This document shows, piece by piece, positions 16,243 to 24,642 of a DNA stretch of 64,000 nucleotides. The notes beneath the pieces are model-generated. The model was not told where the DNA came from and did no database searches. It saw only the letters and a program-made list of their open reading frames with translations. This DNA comes from DASRHY01 sp035650275 (GTDB lineage Bacteria; Actinomycetota; Actinomycetes; Propionibacteriales; Kribbellaceae): the NCBI GenBank assembly GCA_035650275.1, contig DASRHY010000067.1:1-64000 (forward strand). The letters run 5' to 3'. Position 1 is the first letter of the stretch. Each line of letters begins with the position of its first letter. The position numbers were made by a program, and so were the translations under genes.

Positions 16243-16385
16243 GCCGTGCACACTAACCCCGCATCGGCACGGACGTGCCAAGCGAAGCTGACGGCGGCGC
16301 TTGCCGTGGCCAAGGCCTGACCAGGTACCGCCCTAATTGTCTGGCTGGACGCGGAATGGCCGGACGGTCTTTGTAGGCTCGCACC

Positions 16386-16778
16386 ATGTCGATCGTGGCC
16401 CACAATCCGGCCGGCGCCTTCCCGCCGTACCGCGGCTATGCACACGCTGTCGAGGTGCCTGCAGGTGCGCGCACCCTGTACATCAGTGGCCTGAACGGCT
16501 ACGGGCGGGACGGGGTGACCATGTCGTCCGACTTCGCGGGCCAGGCCGAGTCGGTGTGGCGTCACCTCGGCACGATCCTGGAGTCCGCGGCCATGGGCTA
16601 TTCCGACCTGGTGTCGTTGCGGTTCTTCCTCGCGTCGGCGGCCGACGACCCGGCGAACGTCGACATCCTGTACAAACACCTGGACGGCCACGTCGCCGCA
16701 CGCACTGTCGTTGTTCAGCAGTTGCTGGAACCCGCCTGGCTCATCGAGGTCGAGGCGGTCGCCGCAAAGGTGGACTAG
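16386..16778 (+). CDS. RidA (YjgF/YER057c/UK114) family protein
   Basis: A 130-residue RidA-fold protein with the core ARTLYISGLNGYGRDG, the long helix QAESVWRHLGTILESAAMGYSD and the final strand ARTVVVQQLLEPAWLIEVEAVA. The catalytic Arg of true enamine/imine deaminases is usually in RTxV before the last helix; here the ARTVV motif keeps Arg105 or so. Such proteins hydrolyse reactive 2-aminoacrylate-type enamines. A second, divergent RidA-family protein lies on the other strand at 16900-17319. Confidence 0.88.
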   Translation: MSIVAHNPAGAFPPYRGYAHAVEVPAGARTLYISGLNGYGRDGVTMSSDFAGQAESVWRHLGTILESAAMGYSDLVSLRFFLASAADDPANVDILYKHLDGHVAARTVVVQQLLEPAWLIEVEAVAAKVD

Positions 16779-16899
16779 GTTGCGGTCCAGCGAAACCATT
16801 CAGCAGAACGGCGCCGGGAGCGCATCGTTTCATCTCGCGAGTCAAGCTCAGCTGCCTGTGGCTGCGGACGAGCGCCATGACGCACTGAACGTGCAGCCT

Positions 16900-17319
16900 T
16901 CAGTCTGTCGGGGCTGGATGTGGCGTCGCCGCGATTGCGGACACCTCCACCAACGCACCGGGGACACCGAGTCCCGACACGATCGCCGCACTGACGAGCG
17001 GAGGGGCCTTCACGGAGCTAAGCGTGGTCGCTGCGGCAGCGTAAGCCGCCTGGACGTCAACGCCCTCCACCAGCAGCACCAATACGCTCACCAGATGCTC
17101 GATCCCCGCGCCGGCTGCCTCGAGAGCAGTCGCGAGGTTGGCCATCACCTGCCGGGTCTGCGCGGCCACGTCTGTGCCGCCTACGAGCTCGCCGTTCTGA
17201 TCGACGGCGTTCTGCCCGCCGACATACACCGTTGTGGCGGTAGGAGGGACGACGGCGACGTGGCTGAAGGCCGGGCTCGCGACGAGTCCTTCGGGACGCA
17301 ATAACTGGATCTCGGTCAT
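16900..17319 (-). CDS. RidA family protein (second copy)
   Basis: A 139-residue RidA-fold protein. It shows TTVYVGGQNAVDQNGELVGG, the helix QTRQVMANLATALEAAGAG and the end ALVEVSAIAAT. It differs strongly from the RidA protein at 16386. At the usual catalytic Arg position it has KAPPLVSAAIV, so no Arg is present and activity on enamines is doubtful. The two genes converge, with about 120 bases between them. Confidence 0.87.
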   Translation of the reverse strand: MTEIQLLRPEGLVASPAFSHVAVVPPTATTVYVGGQNAVDQNGELVGGTDVAAQTRQVMANLATALEAAGAGIEHLVSVLVLLVEGVDVQAAYAAAATTLSSVKAPPLVSAAIVSGLGVPGALVEVSAIAATPHPAPTD

Positions 17320-17416
17320 GTCGAGGAGGCTAACGACGAACCCGGACAGGATCGGTCCTGATTCGGCGCCGCCATCCAGACTTTAGTTCCCCGTGCGGCG
17401 GATTACGTTCGTTGGT

Positions 17417-17830
17417 ATGCCGACCATGCTGGAGCGACTGAGCGATGCGGCGAACTCCCACGATGCCCGGCGGATGGCGTCGCTGTTCGCGGAGAACTAC
17501 CAGAGCGCCCAGCCTCTTCACCCGAATCGTGCCTTCGGTGGGCGCGCGCAGGTGCTCGAGAACTGGTCGTCGGTCTTCGAGGGCGTGCCGGACTTCGTCT
17601 CGGTACTGGTTGCATCATCGGTGGACGGAGAGGTCGAGTGGGGCGAGTGGGACTGGCACGGTCACCATGCGGACGGCTCACCGTTCGCGATGCGCGGGAT
17701 CACGATCCTGGTCGTCCATGACGGCTTGGTCACCGAGGCGCGTTTGTACATGGAGCCCGTCGAGGTCGGTGGCGGGGACATCGAGGATGCTGTCGAGCAG
17801 CTGTACAGGCCGCCACCCGCCTCCCGCTGA
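17417..17830 (+). CDS. SnoaL-like (NTF2-fold) protein
   Basis: A 137-residue NTF2-like protein. The N-terminal helix SDAANSHDARRMASLFAENYQS is followed by the curved sheet with VEWGEWDWHGHHADGSPFAMRGITILVVHDGLVTEARLYMEPV, a typical SnoaL-like pattern with a polar cavity. ATG 17417 is preferred to an upstream GTG because it starts directly before helix 1. These proteins act as small cyclases, isomerases or hydrolases or simply bind ligand; the substrate is not predictable. Confidence 0.85.
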   Translation: MPTMLERLSDAANSHDARRMASLFAENYQSAQPLHPNRAFGGRAQVLENWSSVFEGVPDFVSVLVASSVDGEVEWGEWDWHGHHADGSPFAMRGITILVVHDGLVTEARLYMEPVEVGGGDIEDAVEQLYRPPPASR

Positions 17831-17870
17831 TCGATGCCAAACCTGTCGGATTGCTCGGAGACCAAATCTC

Positions 17871-18509
17871 TCAGCGCGGGAGCAATCCGGTGAGCAGGGT
17901 GCGCACGATCTGCCGGAAGCGCTCGGTGAGTTCCGTTCGTGGGGTTCCGGACATCAGTTCGGTGAAGCCGAGCATGATCGCCGGGCCCATGACGAGGGCA
18001 ACCGCGGCTTCGACGTCGAAGTCGCCCAGCCGTCCGAGCCTCTGTTCTGCGGTGATGTAGTCCGAGATCGGCTGCCGTAGCCGGTGTGGCCCATACGGCT
18101 CCTGGTGAATCGCGGCGATGAAGCGGTGTAGCAGCTCCGGCTCCGACAAGAGCCCGGAGGCGACCGGCAGGGTCTCCGCGACCAGTTCCAGTGACGCCAC
18201 AGCGTAGGCCGTGAGATTCTCCTCGACCGTTCGGGTGCCGGGCACCGGAAGGCCGGTGTCGAACCGGGTCATGAGCCCGGAGTACCGGCGGACCAGGGCG
18301 GCCACGATGAGCTCGTACTTGTCGGTGAAGTAGTTGTACAGAACGCCGTCGGAGACACCAGCCGCGCGGGCGATGTCGCGGGTCGTGACGGTGGACACCT
18401 GCCGCTCCGCGAGCAGCTGCTCGGCCGTGTCGACCAGGTGCTCGCGCAGTGCGGTGGCGGGGTCTTGGCCGGACCTGCCACGCACTGCCTGGGCGCGTCT
18501 AGGAGACAT
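17871..18509 (-). CDS. TetR family regulator (ABC operon repressor)
   Basis: A 212-residue TetR-type regulator. The N-terminal helix-turn-helix is VTTRDIARAAGVSDGVLYNYFTDKYELI (about 40-68), followed by an all-helical ligand domain. Its start overlaps the end of the permease gene by eleven bases, making it the last gene of an ATPase-permease-TetR operon. The 44-base palindrome ahead of the operon at 19953-19996 is the likely operator, so the protein probably represses its own transporter until an effluxed compound binds. Confidence 0.9.
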   Translation of the reverse strand: MSPRRAQAVRGRSGQDPATALREHLVDTAEQLLAERQVSTVTTRDIARAAGVSDGVLYNYFTDKYELIVAALVRRYSGLMTRFDTGLPVPGTRTVEENLTAYAVASLELVAETLPVASGLLSEPELLHRFIAAIHQEPYGPHRLRQPISDYITAEQRLGRLGDFDVEAAVALVMGPAIMLGFTELMSGTPRTELTERFRQIVRTLLTGLLPR

Positions 18510-19230
18510 CGCGCCTTACGGTAGTCGAGACGGCGACGGCTGCGAACACCACGGCGTACGTCGCGAGCACGAGCCCGCCGCCCCAGGGTGGCAGCTGTTG
18601 GACGTTCGCCGCCGGGATGTCCTCCAGCGCCACACCACTTGCGAACGGCAGCCACTTGCCTAGATCGCCGAGCAGCTGGCTGACGATGCCTTCGACAAGT
18701 GCGATCCAGGCCAACGCGACTGCGATGGCACCGACCACGTTCCGGATCAGGGCCCCGAGCCCGACGCCGATCGCCGCGAAGCAGGCGTTCCAGACCACGC
18801 AACCCGCAAGGGTTCGCCAAACGGCTGGGTCCGAGAGGTCGAGCGAGCCGCCCTTGCCCGACATCCATAACGCGGTGATGGTGGTGGACACCACGGAGCT
18901 CACGAGACCGACCGCCACGCCCGCGGCCGCGTACACGACGAGCTTGTCCGCCACCACCCTTCCGCGGCGCGGCGTGCCCAGGAACGTGTCGGTCACGGTC
19001 TTGTGCCGGTACTCACCGGCCATGCCGACAATGCCCAGGATGAGCGAGAAGATCGACACCAGCCCGGCATGTGCAACCGCGCGCAACGGCGTGTTCGGAT
19101 CGGCGATGTCGGCACCGCTGACGAACAGGCCGCTGGCACCGGCAATCACGACCAGCTGACCAGCGGCGAGCAGCAGCAGCGGGCCGCGGACGGTGCGCAG
19201 TTTGAGGATCTCGTTCCTGAGGCCGGTCAT
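18499..19230 (-). CDS. ABC-2 type transporter permease
   Basis: A 243-residue membrane protein with six hydrophobic segments (about 17-36, 53-73, 100-122, 140-160, 168-188 and 215-235). It has the N-terminal EILKLRTVRGP and GEYRHKTVTDTFLGTPRRGRVVADKL motifs typical of ABC-2 drug or lantibiotic-export permeases. It overlaps the ATPase gene by four bases (ATGA) and the TetR gene by eleven. It probably dimerises to form an exporter. Confidence 0.9.
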   Translation of the reverse strand: MTGLRNEILKLRTVRGPLLLLAAGQLVVIAGASGLFVSGADIADPNTPLRAVAHAGLVSIFSLILGIVGMAGEYRHKTVTDTFLGTPRRGRVVADKLVVYAAAGVAVGLVSSVVSTTITALWMSGKGGSLDLSDPAVWRTLAGCVVWNACFAAIGVGLGALIRNVVGAIAVALAWIALVEGIVSQLLGDLGKWLPFASGVALEDIPAANVQQLPPWGGGLVLATYAVVFAAVAVSTTVRRDVS

Positions 19231-19937
19231 CGCCCACTCCTTCCGGCTCCGGTCAGGCTGAGGAATGCGGCTTCCAGCGAGTCACCGTCGAGGCCGTCGA
19301 GACGGCCGGCGTAGCGGAGCCGTCCCTCGTGCACGATCACCACCTGGTCGACCGTCTGGGCGACCTCGCTGAGCACGTGACTGGAGACCAGGATCGCCCG
19401 GCCATCCGCGGCGAGTCCGCGGAGCAGGTCGCGCAGCCAGGCGATGCCGGCCGGATCCAGCCCGTTGGACGGTTCGTCCAGGACAAGCACCTCAGGGTCT
19501 CCTAGCAGTGCCGACGCCAGTCCGAGCCGCTGCCGCATGCCAAGTGAGTAGCCGGCCACCCTCCGGTCGGCCGCCCGGGTCAGGTCGACCAGCTCCAGCA
19601 CCTCGTCCACCCGCCGACCGGATACGCCGGCCTGCTGGGCCAGTACGCGCAGGTGGTCCCGGCCGCGCCGTCCGGGGTGGAACCCGGTCGCCTCGAGCAC
19701 TGCGCCCACCACCCGCCGCGGCTGCGGCAGGTCGGCATATCGACTGCCGTCGATCAGTGCCTCGCCGGCGGTCGGCCGCACCAGTCCCAGCGCGATGCGC
19801 AGCGTCGTGGTCTTCCCGGCACCGTTCGGTCCGAGGAACCCGGTGATCCCGCCGGACGGTACGTCGAACGTCAGATTCTCCACGGCCCGCACAGCACCGA
19901 AGTGCTTCGTCAGGCCGCGGACGGACATCTGTGCCAT
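19227..19937 (-). CDS. ABC transporter ATP-binding protein
   Basis: A 236-residue ATPase subunit. It has Walker A GPNGAGKTTT, a signature motif YSLGMRQRLGLASALLG, Walker B VLVLDEPSNGLDP and the H-loop SSHVLSE. The PSNGLDP and E-VAQTVD features match the drug-export/lantibiotic-immunity subgroup. ATG 19935-19937 is chosen over an ATG four codons upstream as it starts the first strand. It is first in the operon, preceded by a large palindromic operator, and overlaps the permease gene by ATGA. Confidence 0.92.
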   Translation of the reverse strand: MAQMSVRGLTKHFGAVRAVENLTFDVPSGGITGFLGPNGAGKTTTLRIALGLVRPTAGEALIDGSRYADLPQPRRVVGAVLEATGFHPGRRGRDHLRVLAQQAGVSGRRVDEVLELVDLTRAADRRVAGYSLGMRQRLGLASALLGDPEVLVLDEPSNGLDPAGIAWLRDLLRGLAADGRAILVSSHVLSEVAQTVDQVVIVHEGRLRYAGRLDGLDGDSLEAAFLSLTGAGRSGR

Positions 19938-19952
19938 CCAAGCCTCCATGTT

Positions 19953-19996
19953 ATGAGCAGTTGTTCATGAGCATACGTTCATGAACAGCTGCTCAT
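19953..19996. promoter_or_regulatory. 44-bp palindromic operator of the ABC-TetR operon
   Basis: ATGAGCAG at 19953-19960 and CTGCTCAT at 19989-19996 are the ends of a palindrome that continues inward through TTGTTCATGAGC and GTTCATGAACAG with only two mismatches per arm. The TTCATGA half-site occurs twice. Its position just upstream of the ATPase gene fits binding by the operon's own TetR protein. Confidence 0.7.
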
Positions 19997-20078
19997 CAAG
20001 TGCAAGCGGCTGTTTGTGGGGATCAGTGGGCGCCCTTGCGTGGTCAACGCAGCGATATCTGTGCCGCGCAGGCGCGGC

Positions 20079-20699
20079 TCAGCGCGTCTGCCGGTCGCGC
20101 AGAGGTACTCGTGCTTCGGTGGCGAGCGCGTTGAGGTGATGGCTGATGGCGATTGTCAATGACTCGGCCGTGTGGAGGTCCGGGCGCATGGCCGCGTGCA
20201 CGGCTAGGCCGTCGAGCCAGGCGTGCAGCCGCTGAGTCTCAGCCGGTACGTCGGTCGGGGCGAGGCCGGCTGCCGAGAGGTCGGTGAGCATCGCTCGGCA
20301 GCCGGCCTGGAGCGCGTCGTATCCCTCGTCCCGCAGGGCCCGAAGCGCCGGGTCGACCATGGCCCGGAACGTGAAGGCCAGCCAGACCTCGTTCTCCGCG
20401 CGCCGCTCGTCATCGAGCGGGAGCAGTTCAGCCAACACGCGCTCCGCTCGTCGTCTCGGGTCGGGCTCAGGTTCCAGCCTCGCGAGGCGGGCCTCGATGC
20501 GGTCGATGACCGTCCGGAACGCGAAGACCATCAGCTCGGACTGACTCGCGAAGTAGTGGCGCAGCGATCCCATCGACAGCCCCGCCTCACGGGCGACGTT
20601 GCGCACCGAGGCCTGCTCCAGGCCGTCGCGGCGGATCACTCGCAACACCGCCTCGACCAGCTCGTGGCGGCGCTCCACCGGGTCCACAACCTTCGGCAC
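20079..20699 (-). CDS. TetR family regulator (BetI-like C-terminal domain)
   Basis: A 206-residue TetR-type regulator with the helix-turn-helix ASVRNVAREAGLSMGSLRHYFASQSELM. The C-terminal domain contains ENEVWLAFTFRAMVDPALRAL, typical of TetR_C_6/BetI-like proteins. The start is GTG 20697-20699. It is divergent from the membrane protein gene at 20777, with two TAGCAC-N4-GTGCTA sites between that it presumably binds to repress both genes. Confidence 0.9.
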   Translation of the reverse strand: MPKVVDPVERRHELVEAVLRVIRRDGLEQASVRNVAREAGLSMGSLRHYFASQSELMVFAFRTVIDRIEARLARLEPEPDPRRRAERVLAELLPLDDERRAENEVWLAFTFRAMVDPALRALRDEGYDALQAGCRAMLTDLSAAGLAPTDVPAETQRLHAWLDGLAVHAAMRPDLHTAESLTIAISHHLNALATEARVPLRDRQTR

Positions 20700-20709
20700 T
20701 GGCCCTTTA

Positions 20710-20754
20710 TAGCACAGTCGTGCTAGCGTTCTACGTCTTAGCACACTCGTGCTA
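20710..20754. promoter_or_regulatory. Twin TetR operators
   Basis: Two 16-base sites, TAGCAC-AGTC-GTGCTA (20710-20725) and TAGCAC-ACTC-GTGCTA (20739-20754), have perfect six-base arms. Their starts lie 29 bases apart, close to three helical turns, so two dimers could sit on one face of the DNA. Confidence 0.75.
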
Positions 20755-20776
20755 CAAAACCGCCCGGGAGGGCAAC

Positions 20777-21814
20777 GTGACACTGCTCAACAAGCCCGAC
20801 GCGCAGCCGGGGCGCCGCCATGACCTCACGGCGCTGCTCCGCCAGCGCAGCGTCCGCCTCGCCGCCGTGGGCTGGGTCGCCTGCAGCGGTCTGGTTCTCG
20901 CCGTGGCCGGGGAAGGGTTGCCGTTCGACTGGCCGAGCGCCGCCGCGCGGACACCGGTCGGTCGCGTGGTGGACGCCAACCTCGCTCTCGTCGAGGTGCT
21001 GCTGCTCACCGCGCTGACCTATTGGCTATCTCGCAAGCGGGCCGTGCCTGACCTCGCCGGCCGCGCACCGCGGCGATGGGTGGCCGCCCGCGAAACGCTG
21101 CTCCTGCTTGTCTACGGGGCAGCCGGACTGGGACTGGGCTTCGTGCTCGCCCGCCTCGCCGGATGGCATCCCTTCGGCCTTCACCTCGCCGGCTCGATCT
21201 ACGGAACGCACGACCACATCAGCCCCGCCGAGGCCATCGCCTGGGCCAGCTTCAACCTGGTCGTCTACGCGGTGGTTCCGCTCCTGTACTTCCGCCGGCG
21301 CTACTCGGCCGAGGCGCTCAACCTTCGCTCGGGCGACCGCCGGGCTGACACGGTACTCATCGGTGTGATCCTCTGCGTCGAATCACTCGTGCAGATCGCC
21401 ACGCTGGATCCGGAGATCTTCGACCTCACCGCCGGTCAGATCCTCGTAGGAGCTCCGCTGACCTTCGCGCTGTATCTCGCCGGCGCCGTACTGCCCGCCA
21501 TGGTCTTCATCTACGCGATCTTGGTCCCGCGCTTCCTCCAACTCACCGGCTCGACCGCCACCACGGTCATACTCGGTGGGCTCGCCTACACAGCACTGCA
21601 TGTCTGGGACGCTTGGACGATCTTCGACTCACCAGGCAATGCCGCCCTGTCGGTGGCTTTCCTGTTCCTGACCTACTTCGCGCCGGGAATGTTCAAGACC
21701 GTACTCACCGTGCGAACCGGCAACGCCTGGGTCCACGTCTGGGCCTACCACGCCTTGGCGCCTCACACCCTCGCCGATACCCCACACATGGTCCACGTCT
21801 TTCATCTCAGATAG
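20777..21814 (+). CDS. Multi-pass membrane protein (possible CPBP-like)
   Basis: A 345-residue protein with about eight hydrophobic segments. The C-terminal part has ALHVWDAWTIFDSP, then LTYFAPGMFKTVLTVRTGNAWVHVWAYHALAPH. The paired His motifs recall CPBP-type intramembrane metalloproteases, but the family's EExxR motif is not evident, so the function is open. GTG 20777 is chosen because GGAGGG lies six bases upstream. It is controlled by twin operators shared with the divergent TetR gene. Confidence 0.75.
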   Translation: MTLLNKPDAQPGRRHDLTALLRQRSVRLAAVGWVACSGLVLAVAGEGLPFDWPSAAARTPVGRVVDANLALVEVLLLTALTYWLSRKRAVPDLAGRAPRRWVAARETLLLLVYGAAGLGLGFVLARLAGWHPFGLHLAGSIYGTHDHISPAEAIAWASFNLVVYAVVPLLYFRRRYSAEALNLRSGDRRADTVLIGVILCVESLVQIATLDPEIFDLTAGQILVGAPLTFALYLAGAVLPAMVFIYAILVPRFLQLTGSTATTVILGGLAYTALHVWDAWTIFDSPGNAALSVAFLFLTYFAPGMFKTVLTVRTGNAWVHVWAYHALAPHTLADTPHMVHVFHLR

Positions 21815-21862
21815 AGGCGCTCTAACGTTCAGTCCCCTCCACGGATCGCGTACTTGCCGCCG

Positions 21863-22570
21863 TTAGCGCACCGTGTCGAGCAGTTGGCGCATCCGGTTGA
21901 TCTCGACCGTCTGGTCGGTGTCGATATGCCGGACCATGTTGTCGAGCTCGGATTGGGCACCGCCGCCGGCGTCGTACAGCTGCTTGATCATCGTCAGCGC
22001 GCCCACGTGGTGGCGGATCATGTACTGCAGGAAGAGCCTGTCGAACGCCGTGCCGCGCGCCGCCTCCATCCGGGCCAGCTCCGCCGCGGTCAGCATGCCG
22101 GGCATCAGGTGCCCGGTGTGGTGACCGTGCGTGCCCTGCCCGGAGGCGGTGGCCCCCTGCGCCTCGCCGCGGTGGTCGGCGAGCCACTGCTCCATCTGGT
22201 CGATCTCGCTCTGCTGGCCGATCCGCAGCCGCTTCGCCAGCAGCCGGACCTGCTGGCCGGTGGTGCGCGCCGGCACGTAGTCGGCCATGACCAGCGCCTG
22301 CGCGTGGTGGAGGATCATGCCTTCGACGAACTCGACGTCGGCCTCGGTCGGCCGAATCGTGCCAGCCCGGCCGAGGTCCTCGGGGGCGAGCGTGGTCGAG
22401 GAGGCGCCCGGGGCGCCCGGCTGGACGATGTTCGGTGCGGTCGGGCCGGCGCCGCCGCCCTGGTCGGCCGGTAGCGCACCGCGGCCGGTCAGCCACACAA
22501 CGAACACGACCACTATCGTGGCCGCTACGACGAGACCGGCGATCCTCGCTGATGGCGTTATTCGCGACAT
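21863..22570 (-). CDS. DUF305 domain-containing membrane-anchored protein
   Basis: A 235-residue protein with an N-terminal signal-anchor (about 9-30) and a Pro/Ala linker. Two DUF305 ferritin-like halves follow: FVEGMILHHAQALVMADYV (about 81-99) and FDRLFLQYMIRHHVGALTMIKQL (about 176-198). The His-His and Met-rich helices match proteins thought to bind metal such as copper at the cell surface. It is divergent from the LVIVD protein gene, and the two share a 75-base intergene. Confidence 0.9.
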   Translation of the reverse strand: MSRITPSARIAGLVVAATIVVVFVVWLTGRGALPADQGGGAGPTAPNIVQPGAPGASSTTLAPEDLGRAGTIRPTEADVEFVEGMILHHAQALVMADYVPARTTGQQVRLLAKRLRIGQQSEIDQMEQWLADHRGEAQGATASGQGTHGHHTGHLMPGMLTAAELARMEAARGTAFDRLFLQYMIRHHVGALTMIKQLYDAGGGAQSELDNMVRHIDTDQTVEINRMRQLLDTVR

Positions 22571-22645
22571 CTTGGCTGTTCTCCTCCGGCCGGACTCACC
22601 TTAGGCTTACACACGCATTTCCTCCACCGCCCCGGAGGCGTGAAC

Positions 22646-24421
22646 ATGGCCGTTCAAGGATCCGTCCGCCGTCTGTTCACCGTCGCGATCACCGCGACCC
22701 TGCTCGCCGTGTCGCTCGCATCGGTCGCCTCGGCAGATCTGCCCACACCCGACGACCCACGGGTCGGCCTGGGCGCCGGCCTGGAGGACGCCGAGGTTGC
22801 GGCGAAGGGCATGGAACTGCAGCGCCACCTGCCCAAACCGGCCGGGTTCAGCGACCCGGCCAACCCGGGCAGTATCGCGTTCGCGAACTCCGACCTGGCG
22901 TTCCAGGGCGACCACGCCTTCGTGGGGAACTTCAACGGCTTCAACATCTACGACGTCTCCGACCCGGCCGCGCCGCAGCTGACCACCTCCGTGGTCTGCC
23001 CCGGCGGCCAGGGCGACCTGTCAGTGTACGGGAACCTGCTGTTCATGTCGGTGGAGGAGAACCGGGCGAAGACGGACTGCACCCTGACCCCGCCGGCGAC
23101 CGCCGAGACCCGGTTCCGCGGGGTGCGGATCTTCGACATCAGCGATCTCAGCAGGCCGGTGCAGGTGGCGGCCGTACAGACCTGCCGAGGCTCGCACACG
23201 CACACCCTGGTGACCGATCCGGATGACGGCAGCAAGGTGTACATCTATGTCCAGGGCACCGCCGGAGTGCGGGCGCCGACCGAGCTGACCGGGTGCAACG
23301 CCACGGCCGATCCGACCCAGCCGAACCCGTCGCGGTGGCGGATCGAGGTCATCGAGGTCCCGCTGGCCGCGCCGCAGGCCGCCGAGGTGGTCAACGAACC
23401 CAGGTTGTTCCTGGACGAGCAGACCGGCCGGATCGACGGCCTGCAGAATGCGCCGCAGACGCCGCTGCACCCGTCCGGCATCCCGTGGGGCCCGACCCCG
23501 ACAACGGACTCGTGCCACGACATCACCGTGTACCCCGAGATCGAGCTCGCCGCCGGCGCCTGTGAGGGCAACGGCCTGCTGATCGACATCAGCGACCCGG
23601 CGAACCCGACACGACTCGACGCCGTCGCGGACCCGCTGTACGCGTACTGGCACGGCGCGACCTTCTCGAACGACGGCAAGACCGTGATGTTCACCGACGA
23701 GTGGGGTGGCGGCGTGAGTGCACGCTGCCGGGCCGCCGACGACCTGAGCTGGGGCGGCAACGCGATCTACGACATCGTCGACGGCAAGCTGGTGTTCCGC
23801 AGCTACTACAAGGTGCCGATGGTCCAGACCGACCAGGAGAACTGCGTCAGCCACATCCCGTCGTTGGTGCCGGTGCCGGGCCGCGACATCTTCGTTCAGG
23901 CCTGGTATCAGGGCGGTGCGTCACTGGTCGACTTCACCGACTCGGCGCACCCTGTCGAGATCGGCTACTTCGACCGCGGCCCGGTGGACGCGTCCCGGCT
24001 GGTACTGAGCGGGTTCTGGTCCACCTACTGGTACAACGGCGCGGTCTTCGGCTCGGAGATCGGGCGCGGTTTCGACAGCCTGCGGCTGACGCCGACCACG
24101 CAGCTCTCGGCCAACGAGATCGCCGCCGCCCGCGAGGCCGTGGTCGACAGGCTGAACGTCCAGCACCAGGACCGCCTGACCTGGCAGCCGAGCTTCGCCG
24201 TAGTGCGGTCGTACGCCGACCAGCTGCAGCGCACGCCGCTGAACAGCGACGAGCAGGCCAGGCTGGACGCGGTCGGTAAGCAGATCGACCTGGCCGAGCG
24301 GCAGTGGGACGCGCAGCCGGACGCCGCCCGGGCACATCTGCGGGCCGCCGCCGCTGCGCTGCCGAAGGCCGCGAAGTACGACGCCCTGCGCGGCGCACTG
24401 CTAGACCTCGCCGAGTCATAG
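22646..24421 (+). CDS. Secreted LVIVD-repeat (beta-propeller-like) protein
   Basis: A 591-residue exported protein with a signal peptide (about 1-29, ending SVASAD). LVIVD-type repeats follow, recognisable as FNIYDVSDPAAPQL, VRIFDISDLSRPVQ, LLIDISDPANPTRL and LVDFTDSAHPVEIG. Several Cys and His residues (GSHTHTLV, SCHDITVY, YWHGATF) could bind metal. The C-terminal 110 residues are helical. ATG 22646 is seven bases after GGAGG; GTG 22640 is too close to that site. The divergent DUF305 neighbour suggests a shared envelope metal or redox role. Confidence 0.85.
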   Translation: MAVQGSVRRLFTVAITATLLAVSLASVASADLPTPDDPRVGLGAGLEDAEVAAKGMELQRHLPKPAGFSDPANPGSIAFANSDLAFQGDHAFVGNFNGFNIYDVSDPAAPQLTTSVVCPGGQGDLSVYGNLLFMSVEENRAKTDCTLTPPATAETRFRGVRIFDISDLSRPVQVAAVQTCRGSHTHTLVTDPDDGSKVYIYVQGTAGVRAPTELTGCNATADPTQPNPSRWRIEVIEVPLAAPQAAEVVNEPRLFLDEQTGRIDGLQNAPQTPLHPSGIPWGPTPTTDSCHDITVYPEIELAAGACEGNGLLIDISDPANPTRLDAVADPLYAYWHGATFSNDGKTVMFTDEWGGGVSARCRAADDLSWGGNAIYDIVDGKLVFRSYYKVPMVQTDQENCVSHIPSLVPVPGRDIFVQAWYQGGASLVDFTDSAHPVEIGYFDRGPVDASRLVLSGFWSTYWYNGAVFGSEIGRGFDSLRLTPTTQLSANEIAAAREAVVDRLNVQHQDRLTWQPSFAVVRSYADQLQRTPLNSDEQARLDAVGKQIDLAERQWDAQPDAARAHLRAAAAALPKAAKYDALRGALLDLAES

Positions 24422-24642
24422 CCGGGCGACGGCCGGAGCTCAGCGGCACGGACAACACGGGCGTGGCGTCGTACGACGTTCCGCTCCGCAAGGCCGCCTT
24501 CAACACCGGGTTCGGCGCGTTCGGCCAGCCGTGGACCGGGCAGGTTGGAGTCTTGTGGCTGTTTGTCCGGGGATTCGTCGGGGTACCGGATGGGCGGTCC
24601 GGTGTCGCTGGCCGGCGCCGGCAGGCCCGAGGAGGGTTTGAG

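Noticed and set aside
22600..22645. A DtxR/IdeR-type iron box (TTAGGCTTAC) between the DUF305 and LVIVD genes
   Set aside because: Only half of the consensus is present and the second arm does not match.
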